64,000 nt of DNA, taken from DASXHY01 sp035552155 (GTDB taxonomy: Bacteria > Verrucomicrobiota > Verrucomicrobiia > Limisphaerales > DASXHY01). Under the pieces are notes generated by a model. The model saw only the letters and a program-made list of their open reading frames with translations, had not been told where the DNA came from and made no database searches. Below are positions 36,902 through 47,300 of the stretch, in pieces (position 1 is the first letter of the stretch; each line of letters opens with the position of its first letter). The DNA is taken from NCBI GenBank assembly GCA_035552155.1, contig DASZLX010000018.1, positions 248,001 through 312,000 on the forward strand. Reading direction: 5' to 3'. Position numbers and translations under genes: made by a program.

Positions 36902-36990
36902 AAGTTGTTCCAGCATGGGAATGGATTTGAGATGACGGCTCGCGTTGCCGCGCGGTTCTCAAGGGCATTAGCTGACTTCGGCATAATGAA

Positions 36991-37003
36991 TTCACCCCAT
37001 TTG
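36991..37003 (+). promoter_or_regulatory. 13-base motif T upstream of propeller paralogue 2
   Basis: ttcaccccatttg, identical to 34472-34484, here 47 bases before the ATG at 37038. Confidence 0.55.
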
Positions 37004-37037
37004 AATTCCATACCTTTGCGAGCGAAAATCTCGGCGC

Positions 37038-39428
37038 ATGTTTCCTGTTAGACTTTTAATCGGCACGGTGACGATGGGTTTGTGTCTTTCGCAATCCGCA
37101 TTCGCGCAAGTCAATGTCTCGACTTTTCACAATGACAATAATCGGACCGGAGCGAACCTGAACGAAACCATTCTTACGCCGTCGAATGTCAATCAAAGCA
37201 CTTTTGGCAAGCTCTTCTCCTACGCGGTGGATGGATATGATTATGCGCAACCGCTCTATGTGTCGGGCTTGAATATTCCCGGACAGGGCATTCACAACGC
37301 CGTCTTCGTGGCGACGGAACACAATTCAATTTATTGCTTGGACGCGGATGGCAATACTGGCACGAACAGCGGGGTATTGTGGCAGGTGAACGTCGGCCAG
37401 TCGGCAATATGCCCGACGAATGGTTTTCGTTTTGAAGCCATTGAGCCAGAGGTGGGGATCACCAGCACGCCGGTGATTGATCCGGTTTCGCAGACGTTAT
37501 ATGTGGATGCGTTCACGTTTGACGGGGCAAATTACTCCCATCAAATCCACGCGTTAAATCTTACGGATGGTTCGGAAAAATCCTTCAGCCCGGTCACGGT
37601 CAATGTCTCAGTGCCGGGAAATGGCGCAGGGAGCAGCGGCGGTGTGCTTCCGTTCCAGGCCGTTCAGCAGCTTCAACGCTCCGCTTTGACCCTGGCGGGG
37701 GGCGTGCTTTATGTCGCTTACGCGGGATACACGGACACGGTGAACACGGATCCGTTTCATGGCTGGCTCATCGGCTTCAATGCCTCCAACCTTCAGATCC
37801 TGTCCGATCACGTTTTCAATTCGACCCCGAACGGCACCACCGGCCAATTTGGGGCGATCGCGGGCGAGGCGGGAATCTGGATGGGTGACAGCGGACCGGC
37901 GGTCGATAGCGACACTAATTTATATTTCGCCACCGGCGACGGGAATTTCAACGCGTCTTCGGGCGGTACCGAATACGGCGACAGTATTATCCGGCTCGCG
38001 ACGGCCAACGGATTTTCCGTCGCCGATTATTTTACCACTTACAACCAGGAATATTATCGGCTGAACGATTTGGATGTGGGCTCCGGCGGGGTGTTGCTGC
38101 TGCCGGATCAACCCGGCGCATACCCGCACCTGATGATTGCCGGCGGAAAACCGCAACGCGCATACTTGATAAATCGCGACATGATGACCACCGATAACAA
38201 GCACTACAACGCGGGCGGCAGTTCCGATAACATCCTGCAGACGCTGTCATTGGGTGGCGGCTGTTTCAGTGCGCCGGCTTATTTTAACCAGAGAATTTAT
38301 TACGCCGCGGCTCACGATGTGCTCCGTTACTACATCGTTTCCAATGCGATGCTCATTCCAGATCAGCCCGGCACTTTTGGCTCGCGTGTGTTTCCTTTTC
38401 CCGGCGCCTCGCCCAGTATTTCCGCCAATGGCACGAACGCAGGGATTGCGTGGACGCTGGAATACACGAATTCGGGTCCCGCTACGCTCGTTGCTTACAA
38501 TGCAACCAATCTTTTGACCGAGCTTTACAATAGCGCCCAGGCGGGCGTTCGCGATCAGCTCACCAACGGGGTGAAATTTGCGGCGCCCACCATCGCCGAC
38601 GGAAAAGTTTTCGTGGGCGGCACCTATTCGCTCACCGTGTTTGGATTGCTGGGCGGCGAGTTCCAGTTTAATTCGACGAATTATACCGTGCCGGACAACA
38701 CCAACTCCGCCACGGTCACCGTCAATCGTGTCGGGGGTAGCCAGGGCGCAGTGCAGGTCAGTTATGCGACCACGTCCGACGGAACGGCAGTTGAGGGCCA
38801 GGATTACACGGGCACTGCCGGCACGTTAAGTTGGGCGGACGGCGATACCTCGCCCAAAAGTTTCACGATTCCCCTGCTGGCAGGCCAGCCCCCAGCCACC
38901 AACAAGACTATTTTCCTCACGCTCAGCAATGCGACCACTGGCGCGTATATCGGAACCCAATCCAACGCCGTGCTGACCATCGCAGAGAGCGCTTACAATA
39001 TTTGGAAATCCGGCCATTTCGGTGCGGACGCGGGCAATCTCAATATTGCCGGTGATTTTGCCGATCCCGATCACGACGGCATTCCGAACCTTCTCGAATT
39101 TGCCTTCGGTTCCGATCCTAATTCACCAAATGCCACGCCACCGCTCGCCGGAGCGATCGCTTCCAATCTTTTTCAACTTCAATTCAGCCGTAACACTTCC
39201 GCGACGGATTTGACCTATTCTGTCCAGGCCACGCCCGTGTTGAACGGCCCCTGGAGCAATGTGATGACTTATCTTTCGGGCGGTTGGACGACCAACACCC
39301 CCGGCGCGACGGTCACCGAATCGGCTCCCTCCGGTTCGGCGCCGGATCAGAGTGTTCAAGTGACCATTACGGACCCGACGGAGGTGACGAGCACCAATCG
39401 CTTTTTTCAATTGAAGGTGCAGCAGTAA
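37038..39428 (+). CDS. Secreted beta-propeller protein with Calx-beta domain, paralogue 2
   Basis: 796 aa with a signal peptide (MFPVRLLIGTVTMGLCLSQSAFA). Residues about 25-540 match paralogue 1 closely (VSTFHNDNNRTGANLNETIL, GIHNAVFVATEHNSIYCLDAD). The C-terminus differs: a Calx-beta domain at about 545-655 (TVPDNTNSATVTVNRVGG, DGTAVEGQDYTGTAGTLSWADGD), then DPDHDGIPNLLEFAFGSDP, a calcium-binding thrombospondin type 3-like segment, then a beta module ending at the stop. Calx-beta and DxDxDG segments suggest Ca2+-stabilised extracellular use. Function unknown; perhaps adhesion or polysaccharide binding. Confidence 0.87.
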   Translation: MFPVRLLIGTVTMGLCLSQSAFAQVNVSTFHNDNNRTGANLNETILTPSNVNQSTFGKLFSYAVDGYDYAQPLYVSGLNIPGQGIHNAVFVATEHNSIYCLDADGNTGTNSGVLWQVNVGQSAICPTNGFRFEAIEPEVGITSTPVIDPVSQTLYVDAFTFDGANYSHQIHALNLTDGSEKSFSPVTVNVSVPGNGAGSSGGVLPFQAVQQLQRSALTLAGGVLYVAYAGYTDTVNTDPFHGWLIGFNASNLQILSDHVFNSTPNGTTGQFGAIAGEAGIWMGDSGPAVDSDTNLYFATGDGNFNASSGGTEYGDSIIRLATANGFSVADYFTTYNQEYYRLNDLDVGSGGVLLLPDQPGAYPHLMIAGGKPQRAYLINRDMMTTDNKHYNAGGSSDNILQTLSLGGGCFSAPAYFNQRIYYAAAHDVLRYYIVSNAMLIPDQPGTFGSRVFPFPGASPSISANGTNAGIAWTLEYTNSGPATLVAYNATNLLTELYNSAQAGVRDQLTNGVKFAAPTIADGKVFVGGTYSLTVFGLLGGEFQFNSTNYTVPDNTNSATVTVNRVGGSQGAVQVSYATTSDGTAVEGQDYTGTAGTLSWADGDTSPKSFTIPLLAGQPPATNKTIFLTLSNATTGAYIGTQSNAVLTIAESAYNIWKSGHFGADAGNLNIAGDFADPDHDGIPNLLEFAFGSDPNSPNATPPLAGAIASNLFQLQFSRNTSATDLTYSVQATPVLNGPWSNVMTYLSGGWTTNTPGATVTESAPSGSAPDQSVQVTITDPTEVTSTNRFFQLKVQQ

Positions 39429-39494
39429 TCGCTGGTTCCAACCCGCAAGCCTGCCTAGGGTGCCACCCTATTTGAGTTTCAGGGCGGCACGCGT

Positions 39495-41177
39495 ATGGTG
39501 ATCCGAACGAATAACGTTCTCATGAAATTCTCATTACACTATCTCAAGCGCTATAAGGACATCGCCCTCCTGCTCGCGAAATATTCGCAGGCGGGCACGC
39601 GCAACCGCTTCGGGTTTGACGAACCGGTGGACGCCGACGGAGCGGCGAAGGCGCAGGAATTGCCCAATGACCTCGAGCGCCTGGGCCCCACTTTTGTTAA
39701 ATTGGGGCAACTGCTCTCGAGCCGCGCTGATTTATTGCCGGAAGGTTTTTTAAAACCGCTCTCGCGCCTGCAGGACAAGGTGAAGCCATTCCCCTACCAG
39801 GAAGTGGAGTTCATCGTGGAGAATGAATTGGGCGCGAAAATTTCCAAGCTTTTCTCATTCTTCGATCCCACACCGCTGGCCGCGGCCTCGCTGGGCCAGG
39901 TTCATCGCGCGGCGTTGCATGACGGCCGTCCGGTGGTCGTGAAAGTCCAGCGGCCGAATATTCACGAACAAATTCGGGAAGATTTCGCCGCGCTGGAAGA
40001 GATTGCAAAAGTTTTGCACCGCCATACCGAGTTCGGCCAGCGGCATGAGCTGCTGAAAGTTTTGGAAGAATTCGAAGCCACCATCGCGCACGAACTAGAT
40101 TATCGCCGCGAAGCCGCCAACCTGGTGACGCTCTCGACCAACCTGCGCGAATTCAAACGCATCCGCATCCCTCTGCCGGTGGACAGCTACACCACGCACA
40201 AGGTGCTGACGATGGATTACATTGAGGGCACCAAAATCACCGAACTCAGCCCGCTCACGCCGCTTGATCTCGATGGTCGCGCGCTGGCCGAGGAGTTATT
40301 CCAGGCTTATCTGAAACAGGTGCTGCTGGACGGCACCTTCCACGCCGATCCGCATCCGGGAAATGTCTTTCTCACCACCGACCGGCGGGTCGCCCTGATC
40401 GATCTCGGCATGGTGGGCTACACCACTCCGGCCATGCAGGAAAATCTGCTGAAACTGTTGCTCGCCGTGAGCGAGGGTAACAGTGACGAGGCGGCGGATG
40501 TGGCGATTGGCATGAGCGAAACGACGACCGATTTCGACGAGCCGCAATTTCGCCACAAAATCGGGCAGCTGGTGGCGGAACAACTTTCCGGCAATACGCT
40601 CGGTCAAATGGATTTGGGCAAAACCCTCCTGGAAGTCAGCCGGAGCGCCGGGGACACCGGTTTGTTTGTGCCGGTGGAATTGACGCTGCTGGGCAAGACC
40701 TTGTTGCAGTTGGATGAAGTGGGCCGCGCTTTGTCTCCTGATTTTGATCCCAATGAATCCATTCGCCGCAATGCCGCAAAAATCCTCAATCGCCGCGTCA
40801 AATCCTCGCTCACGGAAGGAAAAATATTTTCGTCATTGCTGGAAACCAAACAATTCATCGGTGCCCTGCCCTCGCGGCTGAATAAAATCCTGGATGCGGT
40901 GGGAAACGCGGAACTGAACGTCAACGTAAAGCCGAGCGAAACTAATTTCCTGATGGAAAGTTTTCAAAAAGTGGCCAACCGCATTACCACGGGCTTGATT
41001 CTTGCGGCGCTTATCATCGGCGCGGCGCTGTTGATGCGGGTGGAAACTCCATTCCATCTTTTCGGATATCCGGGGTTGGCGATCGTGTGCTTTATCTTTG
41101 CCGCTGCGGGAGGTGTCTGGCTCCTGTTGAACATTCTTTGGCAGGACCATAAGAGCAAGAGGCAGCCGCGAAGATAA
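39495..41177 (+). CDS. ABC1/UbiB-family atypical kinase
   Basis: 560 aa from the ATG at 39495; an ATG nine codons later (MKFSLHYLKRYKDIALLL) is equally plausible. UbiB-family proteins support isoprenoid-quinone metabolism through ATP binding or phosphorylation-like activity. Motifs seen: the family-specific KxGQ motif (PTFVKLGQLLSSR), the Ala-rich loop AAASLGQVHRA, the ATP-binding lysine region VVVKVQRP, HADPHPGNVFL and ALIDLGMVG. Two C-terminal transmembrane helices (TTGLILAALIIGAALLM, LAIVCFIFAAAGGVWLLLNIL) anchor it. The organism makes menaquinone (mqnD), so a role in lipid or menaquinone metabolism is possible. Confidence 0.92.
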   Translation: MVIRTNNVLMKFSLHYLKRYKDIALLLAKYSQAGTRNRFGFDEPVDADGAAKAQELPNDLERLGPTFVKLGQLLSSRADLLPEGFLKPLSRLQDKVKPFPYQEVEFIVENELGAKISKLFSFFDPTPLAAASLGQVHRAALHDGRPVVVKVQRPNIHEQIREDFAALEEIAKVLHRHTEFGQRHELLKVLEEFEATIAHELDYRREAANLVTLSTNLREFKRIRIPLPVDSYTTHKVLTMDYIEGTKITELSPLTPLDLDGRALAEELFQAYLKQVLLDGTFHADPHPGNVFLTTDRRVALIDLGMVGYTTPAMQENLLKLLLAVSEGNSDEAADVAIGMSETTTDFDEPQFRHKIGQLVAEQLSGNTLGQMDLGKTLLEVSRSAGDTGLFVPVELTLLGKTLLQLDEVGRALSPDFDPNESIRRNAAKILNRRVKSSLTEGKIFSSLLETKQFIGALPSRLNKILDAVGNAELNVNVKPSETNFLMESFQKVANRITTGLILAALIIGAALLMRVETPFHLFGYPGLAIVCFIFAAAGGVWLLLNILWQDHKSKRQPRR

Positions 41178-41261
41178 CCTTTAAGGGAAACGCAAATGAG
41201 CTTTCGTCGCGCGTTGCGCGTGACGGAATATGGGGGCGGAGCGGAAGCTCTGTCCGACCAA

Positions 41262-41317
41262 AAAAATGGGGCGGCGCTTTCGCGCCGCCCTGTTTCTTAG
41301 AAACGTATAACGTTTCT
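41262..41317 (-). terminator. Terminator hairpins downstream of ppdK
   Basis: On the minus strand gggcggcgc-gaaa-gcgccgccc (41269-41290) is followed by cattttttt. A second, weaker hairpin (agaaacg...cgtttct, 41299-41317) lies nearer the ppdK stop. The strong stem with T-run fits rho-independent termination. Confidence 0.8.
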
Positions 41318-41324
41318 GGTCGAA

Positions 41325-44072
41325 TTACTTCTTCTTCGCTTTCTTGCCGGCTTCTTCCTCCAGCGCTGCCTGGGCCGCCGACAGCCGGGCGACCGGCACG
41401 CGGAACGGGGAGCAGCTCACATACGTCAGGCCGATGCGATGGCAGAACTTCACCGATTCGGGATCGCCGCCGTGTTCGCCGCAGATGCCGAGCTTGAGGC
41501 CGGGCCGGGTCGCGTTGCCCTTCTCGACCGCGATCTTCATCAATTGGCCGACGCCGGTCTGGTCAATGGAAGCGAACGGATTTTTCTTCACGATTTCGAG
41601 TTCCGTGTAGGGCGGCAGGAAGCTGCCGGAATCGTCGCGGCTCATGCCGAGGCAGGTTTGCGTCAGGTCGTTGGTGCCGAAGCTGAAGAACTCGGCGGTC
41701 TGAGCGATTTCATCCGCCGTGAGCGCGCCGCGCGGCACTTCGATCATGGTGCCAACCATGTAATTCAATTTCACTTTTTTCTCGGCCATCACTTGTTTGG
41801 CCACGCGATGAACGACTTCCACCTGGAGGTCCAATTCCCGCTTGAAGCCGACGAGCGGAATCATCACTTCCGGCTTCACTTTGATGCCGGCTTTCTGCAC
41901 TTCGGCAGCGGCCTCGAACACGGCGCGGGATTGCATTTCGGAAATTTCCGAAAAAACAATTCCCAACCGGCAGCCGCGGAAACCGAGCATCGGGTTGAAC
42001 TCATGAAGTTCCTTCACGCGCTGTTGAATGCGCTCCACCGGTACGCCCATTTTGCTGGCGAGATCCTTCTGCGCGGACTCTTCATGCGGCAGGAATTCGT
42101 GCAACGGCGGGTCGAGGAAACGGATGGTCGCGGGCAGGCCTTTCAATTCCTTGAAGATGCCCACGAAATCCTCGCGCTGGTAAGGCAGGATTTTGGCGAG
42201 CGCCTTTTTGCGATCTTCCAAATTCTCCGCGAGAATCATTTCGCGCATGGCATCGATGCGATCGCCCTCGAAAAACATGTGTTCCGTGCGGCAAAGGCCG
42301 ATGCCGCTGGCGCCGAAAGCCACCGCGTTGGCGGTCTGTTCCGGCGTGTCGGCGTTGGTGCGCACTTGCAGCCGCGAGACTTTCGAGCACCAGTCCATCA
42401 ACTTCTGGAACATCTGGTAGGTCTGGCTTTCTTTCGGGGAGAGCGACTTCTCAACCAACACCTGCACCACTTCCGAAGCCGCGGTTTGAATTTCGCCGGG
42501 ATATACTTCACCGACCGTGCCGCTGATGGAAAGGTAATCGCCTTCTTTGTAGGTGGCGCCGTCCACGCTCATGGTCTTGGCCGCATAATCGATCTGCAAC
42601 GCCGCTGCGCCGCAAACGCACACCTTGCCCATCTGCCGCGCTACAAGCGCCGCGTGAGAGCTCACGCCGCCTTTGGCGGTGAGGATGCCTTCGGCGGCGA
42701 TCATGCCGCGCAAATCCTCGGGCGAGGTTTCATTGCGGACGAGCAGCACGCGCTCGCCTCTTTCCGCCGCGGCCACCGCGCGGTCGGCGTTCATGTACAT
42801 CTTGCCGGACGCCGCGCCGGGACCGGCGGGCAACCCTTTCGCAATCATTTTCGCGGCCTTGACGGCCTTGCGGTCGAACACCGGCGCGAGCACCTGGTCG
42901 AACTGGTCGGCCGGCACGCGTTTGATGGCCGTCTTCCAATCGATGAGTTTTTCCTTCTCCATCTCGATGGCGAAACGGACGGCGGCGAGGCCGGTGCGTT
43001 TGCCGTTGCGGGTCTGGAGCATGAACAATTTCCCTTCCTGGATCGTAAACTCAAAATCCTGCACATCCTTGAAATGCGCTTCGAGTGTCGCGCGAACTTT
43101 TTCGAGTTCGGCATAGGCCTTGGGCATCTCGTTCTTCAACCGTTTCACGGGTTCGGGAGTGCGCACGCCGGCCACGACGTCTTCGCCCTGAGCGTTGATG
43201 AGGAATTCGCCGTAGAAAACTTTTTCGCCAGTCGCGGGATCGCGCGTGAAAGCCACGCCAGAACCCGAATCTTCACCGGTGTTACCGTACACCATCGCCT
43301 GCACGTTCACTGCGGTTCCCCATTCCGATGGAATGTTATATTTGCGGCGATACACAATCGCGCGGTCGTTCATCCATGAACCGAACACGGCGCCGACCGA
43401 GCCCCACAATTGCTTCCAGGGATCCTGCGGGAATTCCGCGTTCGTGCGTTCTTTGATCAGGGCTTTGAAACGCTTCACCATTTCCTTCAAGTCATCCACC
43501 GTCAATTTGGTGTCGTCGATGTCATGATGATAACGATCATGCTTCAGCGCGTGAATCGCCACTTCGAACGGCTCATGATCTTCACCGGCGCGCTTCTGCA
43601 CGCCCATGACGACGTCGCCATACATCTGGATGAAACGGCGGTAACAATCCCAGGCAAAGCGTTCGTTGCCCGTGGCCTTCACCAGCGCCAGCACGGTTTG
43701 ATCATTCAGACCCAAATTCAAAATCGTATCCATCATGCCCGGCATCGAATCCCGCGCGCCCGAGCGCACCGACACGAGCAACGGCATCTTGTCCTTGTCG
43801 CCGAACTTCACGCCCATGATTTTTTCGATCGCAGCAATGCCCGCTTTGGCCTGGGCTTCGAGCACCTTGGGATAGGTCCGCTTGTTGGCATAATAATAAG
43901 TGCAGACTTCGGTGGTGATGGTGAAGCCGGGGGGCACCGGCAACCCGATGCGGCTCATTTCGGCAAGGTTTGCGCCCTTGCCGCCGAGCAACGGTTTCAT
44001 GCTGCCGTTGCCGTCAGATTTTTTGCCGCCGAATGAATAGACGTATTTTCCAGACTTGGATGCTTTTGCCAT
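41325..44072 (-). CDS. ppdK: Pyruvate, phosphate dikinase
   Basis: 915 aa, within the usual range. Interconverts pyruvate + ATP + Pi and PEP + AMP + PPi in the cytoplasm. The N-terminal ATP-grasp domain begins YVYSFGGKKSDGNG, then PLLGGKGANLAEMSRIGLPVPPGF. The phosphohistidine domain carries H473 in GGVSSHAALVARQMG. The C-terminal PEP/pyruvate barrel has GFRGCRLGI, FSFGTNDLTQ and GICGEHGGDPESV with its catalytic Cys. The usual Thr before Ser-His (GGMTSH) is Ser here, and this Thr is the residue modified by PDRP regulators in plants and some bacteria. No PDRP gene is nearby. It stands alone between terminator and divergent metH. Confidence 0.96.
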   Translation of the reverse strand: MAKASKSGKYVYSFGGKKSDGNGSMKPLLGGKGANLAEMSRIGLPVPPGFTITTEVCTYYYANKRTYPKVLEAQAKAGIAAIEKIMGVKFGDKDKMPLLVSVRSGARDSMPGMMDTILNLGLNDQTVLALVKATGNERFAWDCYRRFIQMYGDVVMGVQKRAGEDHEPFEVAIHALKHDRYHHDIDDTKLTVDDLKEMVKRFKALIKERTNAEFPQDPWKQLWGSVGAVFGSWMNDRAIVYRRKYNIPSEWGTAVNVQAMVYGNTGEDSGSGVAFTRDPATGEKVFYGEFLINAQGEDVVAGVRTPEPVKRLKNEMPKAYAELEKVRATLEAHFKDVQDFEFTIQEGKLFMLQTRNGKRTGLAAVRFAIEMEKEKLIDWKTAIKRVPADQFDQVLAPVFDRKAVKAAKMIAKGLPAGPGAASGKMYMNADRAVAAAERGERVLLVRNETSPEDLRGMIAAEGILTAKGGVSSHAALVARQMGKVCVCGAAALQIDYAAKTMSVDGATYKEGDYLSISGTVGEVYPGEIQTAASEVVQVLVEKSLSPKESQTYQMFQKLMDWCSKVSRLQVRTNADTPEQTANAVAFGASGIGLCRTEHMFFEGDRIDAMREMILAENLEDRKKALAKILPYQREDFVGIFKELKGLPATIRFLDPPLHEFLPHEESAQKDLASKMGVPVERIQQRVKELHEFNPMLGFRGCRLGIVFSEISEMQSRAVFEAAAEVQKAGIKVKPEVMIPLVGFKRELDLQVEVVHRVAKQVMAEKKVKLNYMVGTMIEVPRGALTADEIAQTAEFFSFGTNDLTQTCLGMSRDDSGSFLPPYTELEIVKKNPFASIDQTGVGQLMKIAVEKGNATRPGLKLGICGEHGGDPESVKFCHRIGLTYVSCSPFRVPVARLSAAQAALEEEAGKKAKKK

Positions 44073-44181
44073 AAATTAATTTCAGTTCAATGGTTCGCCG
44101 TCGGGTTCTTGACTTGTCGGAAGAAATCCGCAGAACGCGCGCGTGGGACTCTAACAAAGAAGCAAAAGGTGTCAACGAACG

Positions 44182-44233
44182 AGTGCTTCGAATTTCGGAT
44201 TTTGAGGGTGCGGAGCTTCGGGTCCGAAGCACT
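44182..44233 (+). promoter_or_regulatory. Possible alternative hairpins upstream of metH
   Basis: agtgcttcg (44182-44190) can pair with cgaagcact (44225-44233). The same right arm can instead pair with gcttcg at 44215-44220 around a 4-base loop. The two pairings exclude each other. I do not recognise a SAM or cobalamin riboswitch. Confidence 0.3.
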
Positions 44234-44361
44234 AAATGAAGCTTTCACGTTTTACGCATTCCCGCTATTCATACATATCATCATATCCAGATACGTTGAT
44301 TTTTAGGTTGCATCCCCTCCCTAATTCCGCTAACTTGCTCGCACATAGAACATTTGAGCCG

Positions 44362-47300
44362 ATGACTGACAATACTGAACAACTGAAACGCATCCTCCGC
44401 GAGCGCATCGCCATCATCGACGGCGCCATGGGTACGACCATCCGCACCTATGGATTATCCGAGGCCGACATTCGCGGTGAGCGGTTCAAGGACGCGAAAA
44501 AAGACCTCAAAAATAACGGCGACATTTATTCTCTCACCCGCCCGGATGTCATTTGCGATATTCACCGGCGCTTTCTGGAGGCGGGTTCGGATATCATCGA
44601 GACGAACACGTTTTCCGCGACCAGCATCGGCCAGAGCGAATTTTTTGTGGAAGATCCGCGCGAAAAGGGCGGCCGCAAGGACCCGGCTTTTTACCAGGGT
44701 GTCATCGATAACAAGTTTCTCAACGATCTCGCGGGTGAAATCAACGTGCAATCCGCGCGCCAATGCCGCGAGTGGGCCGATCGCATCGCCAACCAAACCG
44801 GCCGGCCGCGGTTTGTCGCGGGCGCGATCGGGCCGTTGACGGTTTCGCTTTCCAATTCGCCGGACGCCGATGACGCGGCGTTTCGCGTGGTCACGTTTGA
44901 CCAGGTGAAGACTGCTTACAAACACCAGGTGCGCGGACTCATCGAGGGCGGTTCGGATATCCTGCTGGTTGAAACCATTTTCGATTCACTGAACTCGAAA
45001 GCCGCGCTGGTGGCGATACAGGAAGTGTTTGACGAAGATCGCAAGCGGTTGCCGATTATGATTTCCGCGGCGGTGGGTCGCGGCGGTGAAACGATGATTT
45101 CCGCCCAGACCGTCGAAGCGTTTTGGAACGCGGTCAAGAATGTCAAACCTTTGGCCGTGGGATTGAACTGCTCCCTGGGCCCGGACCTGATGAGGCCGTT
45201 CCTCGCGGAACTTGGCGAGAAATCCGACGCGTTCATTTCGTGCTATCCCAATGCGGGATTGCCCAATCCGCTTTCCGCCACCGGTTTCGATTTGCAACCG
45301 GAGGACATGGGCCGTTTCCTCGGTGAATTTGCCGAGAGCGGCCTCCTGAATATTGCCGGCGGTTGCTGCGGCAACACGCCGGAGCACATTGCGGCCATCG
45401 CGCGCACCCTGGCGGATCGCCCGCCGCGCAGGCCGAAGGATGAAACCAAGTTTTCCACCGGCGCGGCGCTTCCGTTGCGGCTGTCCGGCTCGCAGCCGTT
45501 CACACAACAACCCGGCACGTTCATCATGATCGGCGAGCGCACTAATGTGGCCGGTTCGCCGAAATTCGCCAAGCTCATCAAGGAAGGCAAATACGAGGAG
45601 GCGGTGGCCATCGCCCGGCAGCAGGTCGAGAACGGCGCGAACATCATCGATATCTGCATGGACGAGGCGATGATCGACGGCGTGGCGGCGATGAATCGTT
45701 TCCTGCACCTGCTCGGCAGCGAGCCCGAAGTGGCCAAGGTGCCGTTCATGATCGATTCCTCGAAATGGGAGATTCTTGAAACCGGCCTGAAATGCATCCA
45801 GGGCAAGGGCATCGTGAATTCCATTTCACTCAAGGAGGGCGAGGCGAAATTCAAAGAGCAGGCGCGCAAGGTTCTTCGGTACGGCGCGGCGGTGGTGGTC
45901 ATGGCGTTCGACGAAAAAGGCCAGGCCGACACGCTGGAGCGTAAAACTTCCATTTGCCAGCGTTGCTACGAGATTCTGACGCAGGAAATCGGCTTTGCGC
46001 CCGAGGATATTATTTTTGACCCCAACGTGCTCACCGTGGGCACGGGCATCGAGGAGCATAATAATTACGCCGTGGATTTCATCGAAGCGACGCGGTGGAT
46101 CAAGAAAAATCTCCCGCACGCGAAAGTCAGCGGCGGCATCAGCAACATTTCGTTTTCGTATCGCGGCAACAATGTGGTCCGCGAAGCGATGCACAGCGCG
46201 TTTCTTTTTTACGCGATCCAAGCCGGGCTCGACATGGGCATCGTTAATGCCGGGATGCTGGAGGTGTATGAGGAAATCAAACCGGAGTTGAAGGAACTCG
46301 TCGAAGACGTGTTGCTCAACCGCCGTCCCGATGCCACCGAACGCCTGGTTACCTACGGAGAAAAATTGAAGGCCGCCGGCGCGGGCACCGAAGCTGCCCA
46401 GAAAAAAGAAGAGGAAGAGTGGCGCAAGGGCACGGTGGAATACCGGCTGGAACACGCTTTGGTCAAGGGCATCGATACTTACGTTGCCGGGGACGCCGAG
46501 GAGGCGCGGCAAAAATACGGACGCCCGTTGAGTGTCATCGAAGGCCCATTGATGGCCGGAATGAACGTCGTCGGCGATTTGTTTGGCGCCGGCAAAATGT
46601 TTTTGCCGCAGGTTGTCAAATCGGCGCGCGTCATGAAAAAAGCGGTGGCGTATTTGCAGCCGTTCATGGAAGCCGAAAAACAGGCCGCCGCGGCCGCCGG
46701 CAAGGAAACGCGCGCGCAAGGCAAAGTCATCCTTGCCACCGTGAAGGGCGACGTCCATGACATCGGCAAGAATATCGTGGGCGTGGTGCTGGCGTGCAAT
46801 AACTACGAGGTCGTCGATCTCGGCGTCATGGTGCCATGCGAAAAAATCCTCAATGCGGCGCGCGACCAAAAGGCGGACATCATCGGCTTGAGCGGATTGA
46901 TTACGCCCTCGCTCGATGAAATGGTGCATGTCGCGCACGAGATGGAGCGGCAGGGACTCAAGCTGCCGTTGCTCATTGGCGGCGCGACTACCAGCAAAGC
47001 GCACACTGCCGTTAAAATCGCGCCCGGCTACACCGAACCGGTGGTTCACGTGCTCGATGCCTCGCGCGCGGTGCCGGTGGTCAGCAATCTGATCAGCGCC
47101 GAACACAAACCGCAATTCGCCAGCCAGATTCGCGAAGAATACACACGTCTGCGCAGCCATCACGCCGGGCAGCAGCAAAAACTCGTGCTGCTCGAACAGG
47201 CCCGCGCGAACGCGCCGAAGTTGAACTTCGACGATTTGTCGAAGCCGGAATTCATCGGAGTGCGCGCGCTTTCAACCGTGAGTGCGGAACGGCGCGCACA

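Noticed and set aside
44073..44361. SAM or cobalamin riboswitch before metH
   Set aside because: I could not find the conserved core of a known class (for example the B12 box); only simple hairpins are visible.
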